The notes under the pieces were generated by a model. That model ran no database searches, had not been told where the DNA came from, and saw only the letters and a program-made list of their open reading frames with translations. The position numbers and the translations under genes are program-made. DNA of 64,000 nucleotides from Adiantum capillus-veneris (taxonomy: Eukaryota; Streptophyta; Polypodiopsida; Polypodiales; Pteridaceae): positions 85,426,340 through 85,490,339 of the forward strand of contig CM043971.1 of NCBI GenBank assembly GCA_014529385.2. The letters are read 5' to 3'. Within the stretch, counting starts at the first letter, position 1, and the number at the start of each line of letters is the position of its first letter. Shown here in pieces: positions 57,623-64,000 of the stretch.

Positions 57623-57623
<1 letters not shown>

Positions 57624-57658
<35 letters not shown>
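57624..57658 (+). repeat. (GA)n microsatellite
   Basis: A pure GA run of about 35 bp within a coding-like plus-strand frame. Confidence 0.9.
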
Positions 57659-57661
<3 letters not shown>

Positions 57662-57878
57662 GCTCGACCAATGAGGAAGAGGCTAACGTTACATTGAAAA
57701 TCGACATTTTGGAGTCAAGCTCTTTTAGAGAAAAGGGAGGAAATATTATTTTTGTTCATCAGATTGCACAATTTCACGCTTTCAAGGCATAAATGCCGCA
57801 AGTCGTACTAACTCTGTACCGAGGAATTTCAGAACTTTCATTGAAGACTCTATCTAGTATCTTTGTTCCCGCCTAAAT

Positions 57879-58271
57879 ATGACTTTGAGTAGCTCTACTT
57901 ACCTCTCAAAACTTCTTCCCTTTTTCATATTTGCGCTAACCTTTTTGTGTATTCTACTGCACACCATTTCTACTTCTCGAAGTCCTAGCACTACCATTGA
58001 CTATGTTAGCATTTTTAATAGTTATACTACAGACGATCAAGCATGGATACCATCTCGAATAACTATCGAAAGTTGGGTTCTACTGCAAACTAGGAGGAGG
58101 AAGAGGAGGCAACGCAATGATTTTGTGGAGGCTTTCAAGGGACAAGTTAAAGAGTTTAAAGTGTGTGCACAAAGCAAGCGGGTGAAAGAGGTCCTCATAC
58201 AACATGCTTTCCAGCATGCAGACTTAAGGTTGCAAACATATCCTCCAAGTTTTCCAAGGCATCGACCCAAC
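57879..58271 (+). CDS. Unrecognised multi-exon gene, N-terminal exon (candidate)
   Basis: ATG at 57879 opens a frame with an N-terminal hydrophobic segment (LLPFFIFALTFLCILLHTIS), then a basic stretch (LLQTRRRKRRQRNDFVEAFK) and a helical region (SKRVKEVLIQHAFQHADLRL). At 58272 GTAAGTT follows CCCAACT, a consensus donor; unspliced the frame runs to 58316. The hydrophobic segment could be a membrane anchor. Identity unknown, and later parts are damaged, so the whole may be a pseudogene. Confidence 0.35.
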
Positions 58272-58354
58272 TGTAAGTTATTTTTAGCATCTCACTTAGT
58301 GCATGGTTATATTTGAAGGTTAAGTGGTGGATATCATCTTTGGTATGTTTCAGA

Positions 58355-59288
58355 TATTGATCCTCGAATAGGACAGATTGGCAACCAGTTGACAGCATAG
58401 TTGGGATTTTTTATGCTTTCCATGCGTTTGTTGGTGAGCAAATGTACCGAGGAAGACAACACAAGGAACTTGCAGATAATGGAATTTTCTTTGATGATAT
58501 GTCATATGTGGAATCGAGAACTTCCATTGGTTGGGGTCGTGTAGCTCCTTTGTCACTTCCATCCTTTGACAGCAAGGATTGGTCCTTGCCAGCTTCGCAA
58601 ACTAGTGAAAGCTTTAGGAATAAGTTGTTTCAGGATATACAAAAGTCCCTCAAGTATTCAATTTCCACAAAAATAGTTCGGCTCGCACTATTTATGCCTC
58701 TTGAAGTGTTTGTAGATTTTTTCTTCGATGAGCAAATAAGAACTACCACAACAATTTTCATTTGCAAGTCTGAGAGCTGTTTGGACTTTTTAGATGATAA
58801 TTGGGATAGGAAACAATCACAGAACAAAATCTGTATTTTGCAAAAGAAGTCCATAATTTGCAAGTTCATTATAAGCTCTTAAAATTTCTTAGTATCGTTT
58901 TACTATATTAGATATCATCTTCTTAGTGGGCAGCTTATTCCACTTGACCAAGATATAGAGAATAGACTCAAGAACAAACCTTTATCAATGGAGCTCTACT
59001 TTTGAGACAGCCTACTTACTGTGATGGAGACAATGTCAAGCACAACTCTTGCACAGCTCAGGGTAGATCTTACATGTGAAGAACTTCCACTTTTGCCGGA
59101 ATTGTATGCATTCAATCTCAACAATAGAAAGGTGCTTACTAAATCGATGAATTTTGATTGTCTTTAATACATTAAGACAGAATCTAACTTTTTCTTCTTT
59201 TCAGATTCCAAGACGCAAGGAGAAAACAACATTGTGCGAGGAGTCACTAACAAATACACTTCACTTAATTGCTTCCACCGGAAGCTAG
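58355..59288 (+). pseudogene. Unrecognised multi-exon gene, C-terminal exons
   Basis: The plus strand is coding-like from an acceptor near 58354 (ttggtatgtttcag). One frame reads DSIVGIFYAFHAFVGEQMYR through SLPSFDSKDWSLPASQTSES to 58882. Another, from about 58915, reads LLSGQLIPLDQDIENRLKNK, a TGA, then MSSTTLAQLRVDLTCEELPL and LYAFNLNNRK. A clean 73-bp intron (59132-59204, GTGCTT...TTTTCAG) joins this in frame to IPRRKEKTTLCEESLTNTLH, ending at TAG 59286. The intron with coding continuity is good evidence for a former spliced gene. Two frame breaks and a stop make it a probable pseudogene of unknown family. Confidence 0.45.
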
Positions 59289-59407
59289 GTCACATACCTT
59301 GTGCACGCAAAGAGCTTTGATGCAATGCAAACCATGATGTACACTTCAAAATGACTAATGCAGAGACATTTTATGGCGGTCAAACAATGTTTCAAAAATG
59401 TACATTT

Positions 59408-59877
59408 TCATTGTTTCAAAACTTTACATATTGTGTTGTTTCTGTCAAGATTTATACAAGTAAATTGCTCCCTTTCCCTACTACTGTCCTCTCCCCCGTT
59501 TTGTGCCACTCGTCCCCACTCATCCCTGCTACTGTCCTCTCCCCCGGTTTGTGCCACTCGTCCCTTGCCCTCTGCTCCGGTTGCTCCCCTGCCTCTGGGG
59601 ACGTTGGTCTCGGGCATCCTTTCGCGTCGCTCGAAATCATGGGCCTCTTCCATGGCTTCCCATGCTTCTTGCACCTGTGAAGCTTCCTCTATTCTTGCTC
59701 TTGCCGTCGACGTGTAGCCCATTCCTCTACTTCTGTGGTGTCCGCATAATATTGATTTATTGCTTCTTGCATATTTTGAACTTCTTCTTGAGTCTGATCG
59801 TGGCATTGCATCATTTTGTTAATGCGAGCCTCTTCGAACTCCTCAGCTCTCGCTGCTTCCTCTCTTGTGCGTCTGTT
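59408..59877 (-). pseudogene. Coiled-coil relic with duplicated C-terminal motif
   Basis: The minus strand, after an acceptor-like ttggtaaacag at 59878, reads TREEAARAEEFEEARINKMM, then QEEVQNMQEAINQYYADTTE to a stop at 59689. In another phase the reading continues ARIEEASQVQEAWEAMEEAH, then a Gly/Arg/Glu-rich tail in which GRVAQ(T/N)GGEDSSR occurs twice (a ~40-bp tandem duplication, 59484-59566). It looks like a charged coiled coil with a disordered tail. The family is not recognised. Confidence 0.35.
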
Positions 59878-59989
59878 TACCAAGATTATAATATGTTGGA
59901 TGGCCATTACAAAAAAAATGTTGCACAACGTTGGGGGTGTAGTTATGTAATTGAAGTTCCTGTAGAAGCGTGATACAGACATTTGTTGC

Positions 59990-60540
59990 TTCATACAAAT
60001 GTGGTAGCAAACAATGAAACAGCACGATTACTTACGTTCGGTACATCCATAATTTGACTGAGGAGAAATAGGGCATTCAAACAGGTTCGCTAGCCACAGC
60101 TATAGTCATCAGTCTACATGGGCATGGTTACCCGTTCGTGCCAGACGGTATTTCCTAGATCATGTTCTAACAAAACATGCTCTACATAGCATACAAGTTT
60201 TTTTGCGGCACTACATACATAACCACTTGAGTCAGCAACACATTACAAAGAGACACTGCTTCCAAATGTACCCAAATGGGCCTTACCTTTTTACACGACC
60301 ATGAAACGCCCTGCTTTTCCCGGAGTTTGCATAGTAAACAATCTTAGCTTCCATGTCAAATAACATCAGACTCCAATGATCACTACAAAGACACCATCAA
60401 AGATGAGGAGAAAGATTCTAAATGCAACATGGTTTTTACAAGGCAAGAGAAAACTCACGATTGATTGTATGCAGTGACCAGAAAGTGCGCTAGATCAAAG
60501 TTGACTCTACTAAACCAATTTATTAGACTCAAGAAGGAAA
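59990..60540. other. Spacer left of the edge copia element
   Basis: No gene or repeat is evident in this stretch. Confidence 0.4.
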
Positions 60541-60544
60541 TTGA

Positions 60545-60911
60545 GTTGTTCTGCAGATAAGGTGATATCAGCGGATCTATTACGTATACTTGTAAAGAAA
60601 GAGGATGCAAGAGAGTTAGAGAAGACAAGCACAAAATACACAAAGATGGAAAGCTTCTTCTTCTACACATGGAAAAGAGAGTACAAAATGACTAAGTGCT
60701 AAAACTGAAAAGTAGCACATATGTACATGCGGTCACTAAGTGTGAAATCGCTAGAAGCGTACTAGGCTGGCACTATAAGTGTAGTCTAGCTGTAGAATCA
60801 TGGGCAGAGATCCTCCGTGTCGGTCACCTAACGCGCCAGTGAGTAAATGCCGTAAGCGGCCAAGACCCGTAGTGGATGCCAGCTCAAGATGTAGAGCTCG
60901 ACATCTCAACA
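60545..60911 (-). repeat. 3' LTR of the edge copia element (outer end uncertain)
   Basis: The polypurine tract CAAGGGGGAG (plus 60912-60921) abuts TGTTGAGATGTCG on the minus strand, marking the LTR start at 60911. The outer end near 60545 (ctgcagaaca on the minus strand) is a guess, because the partner LTR lies outside the window. Confidence 0.5.
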
Positions 60912-60925
60912 CTCCCCCTTGAGCT

Positions 60926-61915
60926 CTACATGTCGCAGAGTCCAAGTATAGTCTCAAAACGTCGAAGCTTCTCAGCTATGAGGGCCTTCGTAAAGATATC
61001 CGCTATCTGCTCCTCTGTGCTGACGTAGACCAAGTCGATGTCGCCTGCCAACACTCGCTCTCGAACGTAGTGGTAATGGACCTCTATGTGCTTGGTACTG
61101 GCATGGAACACTGGGTTCCTAGACAACTGCATGATGCTGAGGTTGTCACAATGGATGACAATCTGCTCGTCCACCTGCACTCCCAAGTCCTCAAGTAATG
61201 TGCGTAGCCAAGCTACCTCGCACGCCGCAACTGCTGCACCTTTGTACTCGGCCTCTGTGCTCGATAAAGCAACCGTAGGTTGCTTTTTGCTGCTCCAAGT
61301 AACAGCAGCACTCCCAAAAGAGAACATGAAGCCACTCGTAGATCTCCTATCAACAATGCTACCTGCCCAATCTGCATCTGTATACCCATACAATGCTAAT
61401 GGCACATCTGCTGCATAGAACAATGCGTAGTCAAGAGTCCCTTGCAGATACCGAAGTGTGCATCGTACTCCATCGTCAACAATGCTACCTGCCCAATCTG
61501 CATTTGTATACCCATACAATGCTAATGGCACATCTGCTGCATAGAACAATGCGTAGTCAAGAGTCCCTTGCACATACCGAAGTGTGCATCGTACTCCATC
61601 CAAATGTGGCTTCCTCGGAAGCTGCATGAATTGACTCTCCAAGACTACTATGTAGCTCAAGTCTGGCCTCGTGATAGTCAAGTAGATTAGACTACCCACA
61701 ATCTTCCTGTACATCTTGACATCCTCAACAACATCACCCTTCTCTGCACTCAGCTTTGCATTCACATCCAAGGGAATAGAAATTGGCTTACAATCAGCCA
61801 TACCATACTTTGACAACATGTCGAAAGCATACTGTCTCTGTGACAGCCATACACCCTCTGGAGGCCTGATCACCTCAATGCCAAGAAAGTAGCGCAACTC
61901 GCCCAAATCTTTCAT
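60926..61915 (-). pseudogene. Copia RT end and RNase H with 42-residue duplication
   Basis: A 329-codon frame starting at MKDLGELRYFLGIEV. RNase H contains two adjacent copies of a 42-residue segment, each with GVRCTLRY-QGTLDYALFY and YGYT(N/D)ADWAGSIVD; the DNA copies are 61351-61476 and 61477-61602, 126 bp each. It then reads RRSTSGFMFSFGSAAVTWSS, SSTEAEYKGAAVAACEVAWL, HCDNLSIMQLSRNPVFHAST and the usual IADIFTKAL end. The first catalytic Asp (ADW) is thus present twice. A TAG at about 61916 separates this frame from the RT frame. Confidence 0.85.
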
Positions 61916-61924
61916 TTCAAACTC

Positions 61925-62887
61925 CTATTTGAGAAGACCCTTCACATGGTCAATCTCCATAGCATTGTCACCCACAATAATAAGGTCATCTACATATATG
62001 GTAATGACCACAATCCCCACATCACTCTCACGTACATAGAGTGAATGATCAGCATGAGCTCTCCTAAACCCAATACTGACAAGATACTTGGCAATCCTGT
62101 CATACCATGCTCTAGAGCCCTGCTTCAAACCATACAAATCTTTGAGAAGTCTGCATACATAATCTGGGTAACCTGGATCGACATAACCAGGTGGCTGATC
62201 CATATACACTTCCTCTTGCAACTCACCATTCAAGAAGGCATTCTTTACATCCATTTGATGCATAATCCATCCTCTAGATGTAGCCACTGCTATGACAGCT
62301 CTCACAGTCGTCATCTTTGCCACTGGAGCAAAGGTCTCCTCATAGTCTATGCCATACATCTGTGCATAACCCTTTGCGACCAGCCTTGCCTTGTGACGCT
62401 CAATGTTACCATCAGCCTTATGCTTGGTTTTATACACCCATTTACAGCCAATAGCTTTCTTGCCACTTGGCAATGGCACCAACTCCCATGTGTCGTTTGC
62501 TTCCAATGCATCCATCTCTTCATTCATTGCATCATCCCAATGCACATTTCCAACTGCATCCTCAAAACATGTGGGCTCCACATCCTGTATCACCTTTTGT
62601 TCAAGAGAATATCCCACAAGAATACATTTCTCTGCTTTAGGATCCAATTTCCTACGCAACTCATATGGTACATGCACGTAAGCTATGCAGCCAAACACTT
62701 TCAAGTGTGCCAAATCAGGCTTTGTACCTGTAAACTTTTCCTCAGGCGTTACATCATGCAATGTGCCTGTTTTTCCTTTCTGCGACCCCATTCTGCTGTG
62801 GAGTATATCTGCATGTAAACTGCTTGCGTATACCATGCATTCGCAGAAAATCTGAAAAATCGTTGGAGAAGTACTCTCTCCCTCCAT
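61925..62887 (-). pseudogene. Copia integrase end and reverse transcriptase
   Basis: The real reading begins near 62760 with TPEEKFTGTKPDLAHLKVFG; the first ~40 codons of the open frame are in the wrong phase for integrase. RT reads NDTWELVPLPSGKKAIGCKW, DVKNAFLNGELQEEVYM, YGLKQGSRAWY and ITIYVDDLIIVGD. The sequence jumps from CILVGYSLEQK to VIQDVEPTCFEDA, where copia proteins normally have 100 or more further residues, so an internal deletion joined the parts in frame. Confidence 0.85.
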
Positions 62888-63242
62888 CTGACCTCAATGT
62901 CTTAATTTGCATATCTGTCTCGTTCTCAATCATGACTTTGAAGTCCTAAAAGTGACCAAACACTTCACTTTTGTTACGCATGAAGTAGACCCATACTTTC
63001 CTTGTATGGTCATCAATGAAAGAGACATAATACCTTCAACCATGTATACTTGCAGTATCGGTTGGACCCCAAACATCTGTGTGCACCACCTCAAGTGGCT
63101 TTTTACATACATTGCGCTCATGTGAAAATGAGCCCTTTGACTGTTTTCCAAACTGGCATGCTGCACACACTTTATGCATACCATCCACCTTGAATTTGGG
63201 CAAACGTTTTACAATCTATTTTGATTACATGCTGCGCAATCT
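62760..63242 (-). pseudogene. Copia integrase core with stops
   Basis: The minus strand reads VCAACQFGKQSKGSFSHERN, VVHTDVWGPTDTASIHG, YYVSFIDDHTRKVWVYFMRN, LRSDGGREY and TPQQNGVAERKNRHIA, with several stops. The catalytic Asp residues are present. After NRHIA about 40 residues of the usual EMARSML...VYLLNR region are missing, and the frame shifts. Confidence 0.8.
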
Positions 63243-63999
63243 CTACTCATTGACATGGCCAATGCGTTTGTGCCAAATGTCAACATCAGCCACAACACAT
63301 GTGCCCTGTGCAAATAATGCAACTTTTACCTCAGGCATGTCTACATTCAGCGTAAACATTATGCCCACACATTTGCCCTCTGTGATGAGCTTATAGCCAT
63401 TCTGGAAATCTTCTACATAACAGTCATTTCGATTGAAGTGAACCTGCAAACCCTGCTCAACCATTTTTCCAACAGAAAAAAGATTCTTTTTAATTTTTGG
63501 GACATGAAGTACATCTGCTAAGTACTTTGATTTCCCACTCTTCATATTTAGAGGTATGTCCCCTACATGAGCAATGGGGTGAGTTGTGTCCTGTCCTGTC
63601 TGCACATAGCCTGACACATCTGGGGTGCGCATATCTCTAAACCACTCTCCACGAGACGTCATGTGATTAGAGGCACCTGAATCCACATACCAAACATCAT
63701 CTTGGGTGGAATTCTCTGCAGTCATTGTATTCATTACATGTTGCATAACAAACATGCGCTCGTTTTTGCTGTCATGTGCATCTCTGTTAGTATATGCATA
63801 GTTGCCCTGTTCTCTCTTTCCACTTGCTTTTCCCTTTGGACAGTCACGTGACATGTGACCTCTTTCACCACAAGTCCAACATTCTCTGTTATCTGCAGCA
63901 TGTTGTTGCGTGCTTGATCCTGCACCACGACCTCTTTGACTCCCCCTGCCTTGAGACAGGTTTCCCCTGCCACCTGTATTGTTTTGATTTGATTGACCT
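63243..63999 (-). pseudogene. Copia gag end, protease and GAG-pre-integrase
   Basis: From the window edge the minus strand reads a Gly/Arg/Gln-rich linker, a knuckle CWTCGERGHMSRDC, a basic linker, then VWYVDSGASNHMTSRGEWF (protease active site DSG), VPKIKKNLFSVGKMVEQGL and DVDIWHKRIGHVNE before a stop. The open frame is 63243-63854; the knuckle is continuous with it upstream. Block order is standard copia. Gag proper is outside the window. Confidence 0.85.
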
Positions 64000-64000
64000 T

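Larger units (their letters stand above)
60545..64000 (-). mobile_element. Ty1/copia element, cut by the right window edge
   Basis: The minus strand carries, from the right edge leftward, the end of gag with a knuckle, protease, integrase, reverse transcriptase and RNase H, then a polypurine tract and 3' LTR. The 5' LTR and most of gag lie outside. In-frame stops, two internal deletions and an in-frame duplication are present. It belongs to a different copia lineage from the 45.8-51.4 kb element, as its protein blocks differ (IYVDDLIIVGD versus LYVDDMLIASA). Confidence 0.85.

Noticed and set aside
59351-59973. Overlapping plus-strand frames
   Set aside because: Antisense to the charged minus-strand relic and the 40-bp duplication; Ser/Pro/Leu-rich with no domain.
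62045-62818. 257-codon plus-strand frame rich in His/Ile/Cys
   Set aside because: It is the antisense shadow of the copia reverse transcriptase, whose motifs are on the minus strand.

Overview
This window looks like transposon-dominated intergenic DNA from a land-plant nuclear genome. It holds at least five LTR retrotransposons of plant type (Ty1/copia with an initiator-Met primer site, and Ty3/gypsy-like with other primer sites), remnants of hAT, DUF4283-type and other repeat-borne genes, very long CT/GA/GT/CA/TA microsatellites, and coding fragments with plant-like GT..AG introns. I see no rRNA, CRISPR array, bacterial operon or intact well-known host gene. The mix of element types would fit a large-genome plant such as a fern, lycophyte or gymnosperm. 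That is inference; no marker gene fixes the taxon.

Layout. 1-4474: AT-rich spacer with a diverged direct repeat and weak coding relics. 4475-13493 (minus): a complete 9.0-kb Ty3/gypsy-like element with two ~0.9-kb LTRs, primer site, polypurine tract and near-perfect target duplication. It carries gag, zinc knuckle and protease but no recognisable reverse transcriptase or integrase. Its leader holds four spaced palindromes. 13494-18960: decayed gene relics, including an HAD/FCP1-type phosphatase pseudogene and a Lys/Gly-rich repeat ORF, set among TTTGGTACT-like degenerate repeats. 19230-22410 (plus): a 5'-truncated, mutation-riddled copia element. 22655-27160: a pseudogene of a repeat-associated Cys-rich/WSDG protein, more TTTGGTACT repeat, a BED/hAT relic and a DUF4283-like relic.

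27160-36740: gene-poor DNA with huge microsatellites, several local tandem duplications and two unrecognised ORF relics. 36743-40061 (minus): a compact 3.3-kb LTR element with a perfect ATTCC target duplication and a zinc-knuckle/acidic ORF but no polymerase. 40062-43740: spacer. 43744-45819 and 51446-51786: a chain of unrecognised ORFs split by 45820-51440 (minus), a young copia element with a perfect TAACA duplication. 51890-55060: a dense run of local tandem duplications. 55060-60540: unrecognised, partly intron-bearing coding fragments on both strands. 60545-64000 (minus): a copia element running off the right edge, with an in-frame duplication inside its RNase H.

There is no shared pathway. 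The history is nested insertion: the young copia landed in an ORF that reads open once the insertion is discounted, the small LTR element landed in a local tandem repeat, and both polymerase-less elements would depend on enzymes supplied elsewhere. The strongest candidates for new biology are the two polymerase-less, protein-coding LTR elements, the leader palindromes, and the unrecognised multi-exon fragments at 56.9-59.3 kb.
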